Positions 8,546 to 16,394 of a stretch of DNA of 64,000 nt are shown piece by piece (position 1 is the first letter of the stretch; every line of letters begins with the position of its first letter). The translations under genes and the position numbers were made by a program. The stretch spans positions 1-64,000 of the forward strand of contig NZ_JAMXQV010000020.1 of the NCBI RefSeq assembly GCF_024703995.1, read 5' to 3'. This DNA comes from Amycolatopsis iheyensis (GTDB taxonomy: Bacteria > Actinomycetota > Actinomycetes > Mycobacteriales > Pseudonocardiaceae). Under the pieces are notes generated by a model, which saw nothing but the letters and a program-made list of their open reading frames with translations, did not search any database and was not told the origin of the DNA.

Positions 8546-8977
8546 ATGAGAGCCGGGGCTTTCCACGCCGTCATCGGCACGGCCTTCCTGGGGGTCGTCG
8601 TCCTCGCCCCCGCCGCACAGGCGTCCGCCACGGGCGCGCAGACGGTGTCGTCGCACTGCGCCGCGGGCCCCTTCCGCGGCACCTTCTCGATGACCTACCA
8701 GGCCGCCGGACCGACCGAGTACCACCCGTCGATCGTGACCATGGGCGGCGGGCCGTACATCGGCGACTCCGGGACCTTCGCGATGGACGTCTACTACGTC
8801 GACGCGGCGGGCGCCGCGAACTCCGTCTACTCCGGGGACTTCACCGGCACGGCGGGCACCAAGCTCAGCGTCCACCTCCCGGCCGGCGTCACGGTGCCGC
8901 AGGACCGGCTGAGCTACACCTCGGTCAGCTTCGACGGCGGCGCGGGCCCCTGCACGGCCAGCGCGGAGATCAGGTAG
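8546..8977 (+). CDS. Secreted hypothetical protein
   Basis: A 143-residue protein with a Sec signal peptide (residues 1-28, cleavage after AQASA). The mature part has two cysteines (SHCAAGPFRGTF and GAGPCTASAEIR) and alternating beta-rich sequence ending in a likely disulfide-closed sandwich. AGAGGAG precedes the ATG. It faces the methyltransferase divergently and overlaps the end of the convergent thioesterase gene by 64 bp. No recognised family. Confidence 0.75.
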   Translation: MRAGAFHAVIGTAFLGVVVLAPAAQASATGAQTVSSHCAAGPFRGTFSMTYQAAGPTEYHPSIVTMGGGPYIGDSGTFAMDVYYVDAAGAANSVYSGDFTGTAGTKLSVHLPAGVTVPQDRLSYTSVSFDGGAGPCTASAEIR

Positions 8978-9537
8978 CCCGCGCGCAGGACGGCGTCGCG
9001 CAGCAACGCGGCGCTGTCCTGCGCCCGCGCCGGGGTGAGCACGAACCCCCCGGTCGTGTGCTCACCCCAGCCGGTCATCGCCTGCGGCTCGCCGAAGCCG
9101 CGGATCGGGCACGGCAGCGGCGGCGCCACGGGCAGGTGCGCGTCGCTGGTCAGCAGGCTGACGTCGGCGCGGCCGGCCTGGGCCGGCACCGCCCGCGCGG
9201 CCCGGTCCGGCGGCGCCTGGTGGGCGACGACGAGTGCCCGCGGGACCCCCAGTCCCGCGGCCACCCGCCGCTGCGCCAGCCGGTAAGCGACCAGCGCGCC
9301 GAGGCCCGCCCCGAACAGCACGTGCGGGCGGGCGAGCACCTCCGCCAGCTCCGCGGCCAGCGACTCCACGAGCAGCCACATGTCCCGGTACGGGTGCTCG
9401 TCCCTGCGCTCGCCGCGGCCCGGCAGCTCGACCACGTGCACGGTGATCCGCGGATCACGCCAGGCCCGGTAGCGGCCGGCTGCCTCTCCCGCGCCCGGGA
9501 AGCAGACGAACAACGTGCGCTCGACCTCGGTGTCCAC
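8914..9537 (-). CDS. Type II thioesterase (alpha/beta hydrolase)
   Basis: About 207 residues of TEII type. The N-terminus LFVCFPGAGEAAGRYRAW and the VVELPGRGERR motif are characteristic, as is the terminal region. These enzymes remove stalled or mis-primed acyl groups from carrier proteins of polyketide or peptide synthases. The nucleophile elbow reads LFGAGLGAL, with Ala where the normal GHSMG has Ser, so the usual catalytic serine is not visible. The GTG at 9537 was chosen because family similarity begins there and GGGGG lies upstream. It is divergent from the SARP regulator across 85 bp. Confidence 0.7.
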   Translation of the reverse strand: MDTEVERTLFVCFPGAGEAAGRYRAWRDPRITVHVVELPGRGERRDEHPYRDMWLLVESLAAELAEVLARPHVLFGAGLGALVAYRLAQRRVAAGLGVPRALVVAHQAPPDRAARAVPAQAGRADVSLLTSDAHLPVAPPLPCPIRGFGEPQAMTGWGEHTTGGFVLTPARAQDSAALLRDAVLRAGYLISALAVQGPAPPSKLTEV

Positions 9538-9622
9538 CCGTGGCCCCCAATCCCTCGTGCCCCGAGCTAGTCTCGGATGCGGCACTTCCGTTCCGCTTCG
9601 GTCCGCCTTCTGGGGGCAACAC

Positions 9623-12600
9623 GTGCGCTACCGCCTGCTCGGGCCGGTCGCGGTCCTCGGCGACACGGGCGCGTTCCGGCCCGGTGGCCAGAAACAGACG
9701 TCCGTGCTGGCCGCGCTGCTGCTCAGCCCGAACCGCGTGGTCACCGAAGACCGGCTCATCGACCTGACCTGGGGTGAGAACGCGCCGCCGAGCGTCCGCG
9801 GGCGGCTGCAGGTGCACATCTCGGAACTGCGGAAGCTGCTCGGCCGGGACGTCATCCTCCGGCGCGCGCCCGGCTACGTGATCGAGGTCGCGCCCGGTGA
9901 GCGGGACGTCGACGTGTTCGACGACCTGGTCGCGCAGGCACGGGCCACGTCCGGCCCGGCGGCCGTCGCGCACCTGCGCTCCGCGCTGGCGCTGTGGGAC
10001 GGCCCGCTCGGCGGGGTCAGCGAAGCGCTGGCCGAGCACGAAGGCCCGGCGCTGGCCGAACGGCGGCTCGTCGCGCTCGAAGAGCTGTACGAGCAGGAGC
10101 TGGCGTCGGGACGGCACGGCGAGGTCGTCGGGGAGCTGCGGCAGCTCGTCGGCGAACACCCCTTCCGGGAGCGGCTGCGGGCCGCGCTGATGCTCGCGCT
10201 GCACCGCTGCGGCCGGACGCCGGAAGCCCTGGAGGCGTACTCGCGGGCGCACGAGCTGCTCGTGGACGAGCTCGGCATCGAACCCGGCCAGGCCCTGCAG
10301 GACCTGCGGCTGCGGATCCTGCGCGGCGAGGGCGAGCCGGCGCCGCCCGCCCCGGTCGCGCCGCGGCCCGCCGAGCTGCCGCTGGACGTCCGCGGGTTCG
10401 CCGGCCGGGCGCCCGAGCTGGCCGCGCTCGACGAGCCCGGCGACGTCTGGGTGATCACCGGGACCGCTGGCGTCGGCAAGACCGCGCTGGCCGTGCACTG
10501 GGCGCACACCGCGCGGGCGCGCTTCCCCGACGGCCAGCTGTACGTGAACTTGCGCGGCTTCGACGCCGACGACGAGCCGCTCACGCCGGCGGCCGCACTC
10601 GCGCAGCTGCTGCGCACCCTCGGCGTCGACCTGCGGGACGTGCCGCCGGGCCTCGACGACCAGAGCAAGCTCTACCGGTCGCTGCTGGCCGACCGGCAGG
10701 CGCTGGTGGTGCTCGACAACGCGCGTGACGTCGCCCAGGTGCTGCCGCTGCTGCCGTCGTCGGGGCGGGTGCTGGTGACCAGCCGCCACCGGCTCGACGA
10801 GCTCGTCGCCCGCACCGGCGCGCGCTCGCTCGGGCTGGGCCAGCTGCGCGAAGACGACTCGCGGGCGCTGCTGAGCGCCCTGCTCGGCGAGCGGACCGAG
10901 GCCGAGCCCGAGGCGGCGGCCGAGCTGGCCCGGCTCTGCGGGCACCACCCGCTCGCGCTGCGGATCGCCGCGGCCAACACCGGGACCGCGAGCATCGGCG
11001 AGCTCGTCGACGAGCTGCGTGGCGACCCGCTGGCCCAGCTCGGCTTCGACGGCGAAGGCGAAAGTGCCGTCGCGAAGGCGTTTTCGGTGTCCTACCAGGC
11101 CCTCACGCCCGCGTTGCGCCAGGCGTTCCGGCTGCTCGCGCTGGTGCCGGGGGCGGACTTCACGGCCGTCGACGCGGCGGCCCTGCTCGCGGTGCCGGCC
11201 CCCGAAGCGACCCGGCTGCTGCGTGGGCTGGCCGCGGCGAACCTCGTCGAGGCGCACGCCCCCCGGCGTTACCGCTTCCACGACCTCGCCCGGCGCTACG
11301 CCGAGCAGTGCGTCCGCGCCGAAGAGGACGAAGCCGCGCGGGAGAGCGCGTGGGAGCGGCTGTTCACCGGGTACTGCGCGGCCGCGGACGCGGCGGCGGC
11401 GCTGCTGGGCGCGCGGATCGTCGCGCTCCCCCGCGAGGACGCGCCGGTGGCGCGGAGCCCGATCGCGTTCACCGAAGCCGCCGAGGCCGTCGCGTGGCTC
11501 GACGTCGAGGTGCCGAACCTGTCGGCCGCCCTGCGCCAGGCCGCGACGCGCGGGCCGTACCCGGGCGCCTGGTACCTGGCCGACGCGCTGCGGCGGTTCT
11601 TCCACGACCACGGGCGCCGCGCGGAGTGGCTGGAGCTCGCGCCGATCGTGCTGCGTGCGGCGCGGGACCGCGGCGCCCAGCCGGCCGAGGCGCTGGTGCA
11701 CCTGTCGGTCGGCGGCGCGTACTTCCGCGAAGGCCAGCACGAAGCGGGCATCCGGCACTCGGAGAAGGCGGTGCAGGCGAGCCGGGCCTGCGGCTGGCGC
11801 GAGTGCGAGGCGACGGCCGTCGCGAACCTGGGGTCGATGCTGGAGTGGACCGGCCGGCTCTCGGAGGCCGTCGAACACAGCCGGCGCGCGATCCAGCTGT
11901 TCCGCGAGCTGGCCAACTCCTCCGGCGAGGCGCTGGCGCTGAACTCGCTGAGCTGCCACTACCGGCAGCTGGGGCGGCTCGAGCAGGCCGAAGACTGCCT
12001 GTTCGAGGCGGTCGCGCTCTGCCGCAAGGAGGACCTGCCGTTCTGGGAGGCCGCCAACCTCGCCGACCTCGGCGGGGTGCTGCTGGCCGCCGGACGGCTC
12101 GACGAGACGGCCCGCGCCGCCGACCAATCGCTGGCGGAGTTCCGCCGGCTCGGCTCGAGCTTCGGCGAGGCGACCGCGTTGAACGTCCTGAGCGCGTTGC
12201 GCACCGCCCGCGGCGAGCACGCCGACGCGGTCCGGACGGCGGAGGAGGCACTGGCGAGCGTCCGCCGCGACGGCGACCGCCAGGTGGAAGCGGCGGCGCT
12301 GATCGCCCTCGGCCGGGCGGCCGAAGGCGCCGGTGACCTGGTCACCGCGGAGCGCGTCCTGCGGGAGGCGCTGGAGCTGACGGCGGAGTCGGGCCTGCGC
12401 GGCCAGCTGGCCGAGGCGTCGGCGACGCTGGCCTCGGTCCTGGCGGCGGCCGGCCGGGCACCGGAAGCGGGCGACCACGCCCGGGCGGCACTGGACACCG
12501 CCCGCGCGGGTGGCTACCGGCTGCTCGAGGCCGAGGCGCTGCTGGCGCTGGCGGCGGTCGAAGCGGCGGCCGGGCGGCCGACGCTGGCCGAAGGGACGGC

Positions 12601-12700
12601 CCGCGAGGCACGCGGGCTGTACCGCTCGGTGGCCCACGCGACCGGGGAGCGTGCCGCCGAGCGGTTCCTGGCAAGCCTCGCCCGGCGCGCGACCGGCTGA
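9623..12700 (+). CDS. AfsR/SARP-family regulator with NB-ARC and TPR domains
   Basis: A 1025-residue regulator. Residues 1-95 form an OmpR-like winged helix (RYRLLGPVAVLGD, then GRLQVHISELRKLLG), 96-240 a BTAD activation domain, and about 255-520 an NB-ARC STAND ATPase with P-loop GTAGVGKT near residue 283. The rest is a helical TPR array. This architecture matches AfsR, which activates antibiotic biosynthetic genes. The GTG at 9623 begins exactly at the domain start; a GGGGG tract lies upstream. It is divergent from a type II thioesterase gene. Its last codons are partly repeated in the downstream spacer. Confidence 0.9.
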   Translation: MRYRLLGPVAVLGDTGAFRPGGQKQTSVLAALLLSPNRVVTEDRLIDLTWGENAPPSVRGRLQVHISELRKLLGRDVILRRAPGYVIEVAPGERDVDVFDDLVAQARATSGPAAVAHLRSALALWDGPLGGVSEALAEHEGPALAERRLVALEELYEQELASGRHGEVVGELRQLVGEHPFRERLRAALMLALHRCGRTPEALEAYSRAHELLVDELGIEPGQALQDLRLRILRGEGEPAPPAPVAPRPAELPLDVRGFAGRAPELAALDEPGDVWVITGTAGVGKTALAVHWAHTARARFPDGQLYVNLRGFDADDEPLTPAAALAQLLRTLGVDLRDVPPGLDDQSKLYRSLLADRQALVVLDNARDVAQVLPLLPSSGRVLVTSRHRLDELVARTGARSLGLGQLREDDSRALLSALLGERTEAEPEAAAELARLCGHHPLALRIAAANTGTASIGELVDELRGDPLAQLGFDGEGESAVAKAFSVSYQALTPALRQAFRLLALVPGADFTAVDAAALLAVPAPEATRLLRGLAAANLVEAHAPRRYRFHDLARRYAEQCVRAEEDEAARESAWERLFTGYCAAADAAAALLGARIVALPREDAPVARSPIAFTEAAEAVAWLDVEVPNLSAALRQAATRGPYPGAWYLADALRRFFHDHGRRAEWLELAPIVLRAARDRGAQPAEALVHLSVGGAYFREGQHEAGIRHSEKAVQASRACGWRECEATAVANLGSMLEWTGRLSEAVEHSRRAIQLFRELANSSGEALALNSLSCHYRQLGRLEQAEDCLFEAVALCRKEDLPFWEAANLADLGGVLLAAGRLDETARAADQSLAEFRRLGSSFGEATALNVLSALRTARGEHADAVRTAEEALASVRRDGDRQVEAAALIALGRAAEGAGDLVTAERVLREALELTAESGLRGQLAEASATLASVLAAAGRAPEAGDHARAALDTARAGGYRLLEAEALLALAAVEAAAGRPTLAEGTAREARGLYRSVAHATGERAAERFLASLARRATG

Positions 12701-13079
12701 TCTGCCGGACCGGCGCGAACACCGCACGCGGCACACGAGCGCCACCGCCACCCAGCCGCCCCCGACCCGCCCCACCCGCCGCGCGACCGGCGGACCGATC
12801 TGCCGGACCGGCGCGAAGACCGGCACCAAGCCAGTCCAGGCCCGCCCCCACCCGGCACACGCCACCGGCGCGGCGCGACAACCTCCACCCACCGCACCTC
12901 CGACACCCCAGCGCCACCGCCAAGCCACCCACCCAGCACACCACCGGCGGAACCAAAGCCACCCCGACCCGCCCCATCCAGCACACCACCGGCCGAACCA
13001 CCCACCGCACCCCACCCAGCGCCACCACCAAGAGCCACCCCCGGCCCGCCACCCACCCGGCACACCACCGGCGGAACCA
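12699..13079. repeat. C-rich intergenic region with short direct repeats
   Basis: The 449-bp gap after the SARP gene is C/A-rich on the plus strand. GCACACCACCGGCSGAACCA occurs three times (12936-12955, 12981-13000, 13060-13079), and ATCTGCCGGACCGGCGCGAA twice (about 12700 and 12798). The second pair also repeats the GCGCGACCGGC that encodes the end of the regulator, so part of the coding sequence was copied. No gene was found here. Confidence 0.7.
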
Positions 13080-13099
13080 CCCGCCGACGAGGCGCAATA

Positions 13100-13149
13100 C
13101 CGGATGATCTGGTGTTACCTCCGCCGCGGCGGCGCGACATACTGAACCC
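13100..13149 (+). promoter_or_regulatory. Leaderless promoter and possible operator of the GntR gene
   Basis: A CATACT hexamer (13138-13143) is followed after 6 nt by the ATG at 13150, and no Shine-Dalgarno sequence is visible, so the transcript is probably leaderless. Just upstream, ACCGGATGATCTGGT (about 13099-13113) is an imperfect palindrome of the kind bound by GntR proteins and could serve autoregulation. The latter is inference. Confidence 0.45.
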
Positions 13150-13917
13150 ATGCCCCGTCCGAAACACGTCCCCGCGAGCGATCTCCGGCTCCCGGACGCG
13201 CTGGAGCCGGGGCGGCCCAAGGGCGAGCAGCTCCGCGCGATCCTCGAGACCGTCGCGACGGAGGCGGGCGCCGGGCGGCTGATGCCGTCCGAGCGGTTCC
13301 TCGCCGAGCACTTCCAGGTCGCCCGCGGGACCGTGCGGCAGGAGGTCAACCGGCTGGTCGCGGACGGCGTCCTGTACCGCCAGCACGGCACCGCGACCTT
13401 CACGGCGAAACGCCAGGCCGCGCACATCGACATGCTGACGTCCTTCACCGAGGACATGAAGGCCCGCGGCGTCGTGCCCAAGACGAAGGTGCTGCACGCC
13501 GAGGTCGAGTCCGCGCTGCCGCGGCTCGCGGGCCGGCTGAACGTGCCGCCCGGCGCGCGTGTCTTCCGGCTGGAGCGGCTGCGGTACGTCGACGACGAGC
13601 CGTTCGCCGTCGAACGCACCAACCTCTCGGTGGACCGGTTCCCGGGCATCGAGCTGTTCGACTGGGAAACGCAGTCGCTGCACCGCACGCTGGAGGAGCG
13701 CTGGGGCGTCCACGCGGAGTGGAACGACACGGCGATCTCGGCGGTCCTGCCGAACAACCACGACGCGGCCCTGCTCGGCATCGACCCCAGCCGGCCGTGC
13801 CTGATCATCGAGGGCACGCTGCACGACCAGAGCGGCGGCGTCATCGAAGCGGGCCGGTCCCTGTACCGCGCGGACCGCTACACGGTCTTCACGCAGGCCC
13901 GCCGCAGCCCGGCCTGA
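13150..13917 (+). CDS. GntR/HutC-family transcriptional regulator with UTRA domain
   Basis: A 255-residue repressor: winged-helix DNA-binding domain (residues about 20-90, LMPSERFLAEHFQVARGTVR) and a C-terminal UTRA effector domain (about 105-245, with VFRLERLRYVDDEPFAVERTNL). HutC-type UTRA regulators such as DasR and NagR sense sugar phosphates or related ligands and bind GGT-N4-ACC palindromes. It lies just beyond the convergent mannose-family PTS operon, whose promoter carries such a palindrome, so it is the natural candidate regulator; that link is inferred. Confidence 0.9.
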   Translation: MPRPKHVPASDLRLPDALEPGRPKGEQLRAILETVATEAGAGRLMPSERFLAEHFQVARGTVRQEVNRLVADGVLYRQHGTATFTAKRQAAHIDMLTSFTEDMKARGVVPKTKVLHAEVESALPRLAGRLNVPPGARVFRLERLRYVDDEPFAVERTNLSVDRFPGIELFDWETQSLHRTLEERWGVHAEWNDTAISAVLPNNHDAALLGIDPSRPCLIIEGTLHDQSGGVIEAGRSLYRADRYTVFTQARRSPA

Positions 13918-13974
13918 GCCGGGCAACCCCGGCGTCCCCTCCTGCGTGTCCACGGCACGAGAGAGGGGCCGCCG

Positions 13975-14697
13975 TTGACCGCACGCCGAAGACTCGCACT
14001 CGCCGCCGTCCTGGGATCCTCCGCGGTGCTCGCCGCCCTGTCCGCCCGCCCGCCGCGCGACCACCGCCCGCCGCCACCCAGCCCGGTGCCCCCGAAGGCG
14101 CCGGAAACCCCGGCGCCCGAACCACCGCAGTTCCTGGCCAAGGTGTACCGGCAGCTGGTCTTGGCCGCTCTGCTGGTGGTGTCGGCGGCGGTCTCGGTCT
14201 TCGCGGCGCACGAGGAGCTGTCCGGTTCGGGCGACGGCATCACCACCACGGGCATCCTCGGGCTCATCGCGGCACTGGTGCTGCTCGGCTGGTGGCGAGG
14301 CACCTGGGACGTGCACTACGACACCGGCCTGCTGGCGTTCTGCGCCGTGGGCCTGATCCTCGTGCTCTGCGCCGGGCCGGCCGTGGTGACCGAGATGGTC
14401 CTGGCCCACCGCGGCACCCCGGTGACGGTCGAGGCCGTGCGCACGGGCGCCGACGACTACACGCTGGTCGTCCCGGGCGGCTCGACCCCGCTGCGCGGCC
14501 TGTTGCACACCTCGGGGCAGCTCCCCGCGACGTTCACCGCGCTGGTCGACCCCGAGGGGTTCGTCCGCCCGATGCGCGCCGCCGACGTGAGCCCGGCGTT
14601 CCCCGCGGCCGTCCTGCTCGGCGGCGCGGGTGTGCTCGGCGTCACCGTGCTCGGCTCGGGTTTCCCGCTCGGTCAGGGGCGGCGCCGGGTGGCGTGA
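13975..14697 (+). CDS. Proline-rich-linker membrane protein, unknown function
   Basis: A 240-residue protein with a TTG start supported by GAGAGGGG eight bases upstream. Residues 1-25 are a signal or anchor helix, followed by a Pro-rich linker (about 26-50) and three more hydrophobic helices near 62-80, 92-107 and 120-140. A soluble beta-rich part (145-205, TLVVPGGSTPLRG) precedes a last helix near 210-228. The soluble section resembles a small extracytoplasmic domain. Its 3' end overlaps the convergent ceramidase-like gene by 25 bp. I do not recognise the family. Confidence 0.7.
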   Translation: MTARRRLALAAVLGSSAVLAALSARPPRDHRPPPPSPVPPKAPETPAPEPPQFLAKVYRQLVLAALLVVSAAVSVFAAHEELSGSGDGITTTGILGLIAALVLLGWWRGTWDVHYDTGLLAFCAVGLILVLCAGPAVVTEMVLAHRGTPVTVEAVRTGADDYTLVVPGGSTPLRGLLHTSGQLPATFTALVDPEGFVRPMRAADVSPAFPAAVLLGGAGVLGVTVLGSGFPLGQGRRRVA

Positions 14698-15986
14698 TGC
14701 GCCCGCAGCAGCTTCAGGCAGTGCTCCACCAGCACGTCCCCCGCGTCCGGACCGAACAACGTCACGTACGACTCGTAAACACCATCGCGATGCCCCTCGG
14801 CGTCCGGCAGGTACCCGAGGTACCCGTCGGAATACCCGATCACCCGCGTGTGCGGGAACGGGCTCCCCCGCCGGATCCGCAGCCCCAGCGAAGCGAACAG
14901 CTCGAACGGTGTGTGCAGCCAGACGATCTCGCCCAGCGACACCACGCTGACCGGGACCTCGGCGCACCCGGTCGGCCGGTCGGACGCCGCCATCGCGGCC
15001 AGCATCGCGCAGCCCTCGTAGCGGGTCTGGGCGATCCGGACCGCCGGGTGGTCCTCGCCGTGGCGGGCCAGCTCGTGCTGCCACTGGCCCTCCGCCGCCT
15101 CGCGCAGATCCAGGCTGTCTTCGATCGACGGCACCTCGCGGTAGGGCAGGTGCAGCGCCGAGCGGGACAGCCGGATCGGGCCGCTCTCCGCCGACGCCGA
15201 GGCGGCCGCCAGCGTGCGCGCGATCGACGTCGCGAGGTGGCCGCCCAGGGTGCGGACCTCCGCGTGGTCGCGGCCGCGGCGGACGAACCGGGAGCTCGCG
15301 TCGCCCGCCGCGCCCTGCAGGAACACCGCCACCGGCTGGCCGACCAGCGTGGCCAGCTCGCGGCGGGTCGCGCCCGGCCAGTCCGCCGACCAGCTCAGGT
15401 TGTCCGGCCCGAGGACCGTCGGGTGGCTGGCGTAGTCGAACAGCAGCGCCGCCGGGGAACCGTCGTCGCGGCTCAGCTCCAGGACGCCGAACGACGTGTC
15501 GTGCGGCCCGTCCGGCCGGTAGCGGTTGCTGCCGACGGCCTCGGTCGAGCCCGCGTGCCAGCGCGCCCGCACCCGGCCGCGGCAGGCACGCAGCCGCAGC
15601 GCGGCCCCGGTGACCTTCTCCGCCATGCGCCCGACCAGCCCTGCGTCGCGCTGCCCCGGCAGGCCCGGGTGCAGCGGGCCGGTCCAGCCCTCGGGCCCGG
15701 AATGCGTGTGCGACGCGCAGACGAGCACCCGGTCCGGGTCGATGCCGACCGCCGCGGCGACGGCGTCGGCCAGGGTGCGGGTGAGGCCGGCATCGACCGC
15801 CAGCGCGTCCAGCGCCACCCACAGCACCCCGGGATCGTCCTCTGTGGACAGCCAGATCAGCGACGCCTCGAGGTCGTCGTGCGTGCCGGTCGCGACGCCG
15901 TGCCGGGCCAGGTAGCCGCCCAGCGGGTGGCCGGGCCCCGGCGTGATCCGGACGTCTTGCGCGGCGAGCAGGAGCGCGGCGGTCAC
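14673..15986 (-). CDS. Neutral/alkaline ceramidase-like amidohydrolase
   Basis: A 437-residue protein of the neutral-ceramidase superfamily (zinc amidases that split N-acyl bonds). Visible counterparts of the active site are ASHTHSGP (His93, His95), FDYASHPT (His188), QGAAGDASSRF around 224-234 for the nucleophile loop, Glu362 in HTPFELF, and tyrosines in GYSDGYLGYLP (385-393). There is no signal peptide, unlike secreted ceramidases, so it acts inside the cell. Its GTG start overlaps the PTS IIA stop by 4 bp, making it the last gene of the PTS operon. A role in deacylating an imported N-acyl sugar phosphate is inference. Confidence 0.8.
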   Translation of the reverse strand: MTAALLLAAQDVRITPGPGHPLGGYLARHGVATGTHDDLEASLIWLSTEDDPGVLWVALDALAVDAGLTRTLADAVAAAVGIDPDRVLVCASHTHSGPEGWTGPLHPGLPGQRDAGLVGRMAEKVTGAALRLRACRGRVRARWHAGSTEAVGSNRYRPDGPHDTSFGVLELSRDDGSPAALLFDYASHPTVLGPDNLSWSADWPGATRRELATLVGQPVAVFLQGAAGDASSRFVRRGRDHAEVRTLGGHLATSIARTLAAASASAESGPIRLSRSALHLPYREVPSIEDSLDLREAAEGQWQHELARHGEDHPAVRIAQTRYEGCAMLAAMAASDRPTGCAEVPVSVVSLGEIVWLHTPFELFASLGLRIRRGSPFPHTRVIGYSDGYLGYLPDAEGHRDGVYESYVTLFGPDAGDVLVEHCLKLLRAHHATRRRP

Positions 15987-16381
15987 CAGGTCGATTCCAG
16001 GACGTCGACGACACCGTCGCGGCCGGCGGCGCGAGCCACCCCGGCGAGCTCGGTGACGTCGGAAGTGGTGTGCAGCAGGACTTCCAGCAGCATCGGCAGG
16101 TTCAGCCCGGACACCAGCTCGATGCGCGTCCGCGCGCCGGACGCGGCGGCGAACGCGCGCACGGCGTTGAACGGCGAGCCCCCGTGCAGGTCGGCGAGCA
16201 CGAGCGCCTCGGTGGCCTCGCCGAGCAGCGTGATCAGCCGGACGCCGAACTCCTCCGGGCTGTCGTGCGGGCTCAGCTCGCAGACCTTCAGCCGCGACTG
16301 CGGGCCGAGGATCATCTCGGCGGCTTCCCCCACACCGGAGGGCAGCCGCCCGTGTCCGGCGAGCACGATCGGAACGGACAT
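15983..16381 (-). CDS. PTS mannose/fructose/sorbose-family IIA component
   Basis: A 132-residue cytoplasmic IIA-Man domain. The phosphorylatable histidine is His10 in IVLAGHGRLPSG, and DLHGGSPFN (residues about 63-71) is the second family signature. It would pass phosphate from HPr to the IIB subunit. It follows the IIC-IID gene by 13 bp and overlaps the ceramidase-like gene. No HPr or enzyme I gene is present in the window, so these must be encoded elsewhere. Confidence 0.9.
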   Translation of the reverse strand: MSVPIVLAGHGRLPSGVGEAAEMILGPQSRLKVCELSPHDSPEEFGVRLITLLGEATEALVLADLHGGSPFNAVRAFAAASGARTRIELVSGLNLPMLLEVLLHTTSDVTELAGVARAAGRDGVVDVLESTW

Positions 16382-16394
16382 GGCGGTGTCTCCC

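Noticed and set aside
9455..13063. A 1202-codon minus frame opposite the SARP gene
   Set aside because: Arg/Gly/Gln-rich shadow; the plus strand encodes a recognisable AfsR-type protein.
14673..15986. Secreted ceramidase
   Set aside because: No signal peptide and operon coupling to PTS genes argue for an intracellular enzyme.
12514..16014. A 1166-codon frame on the minus strand
   Set aside because: Overlaps the SARP end, GntR and membrane genes in the opposite strand and shows only Arg/Gly-rich sequence.
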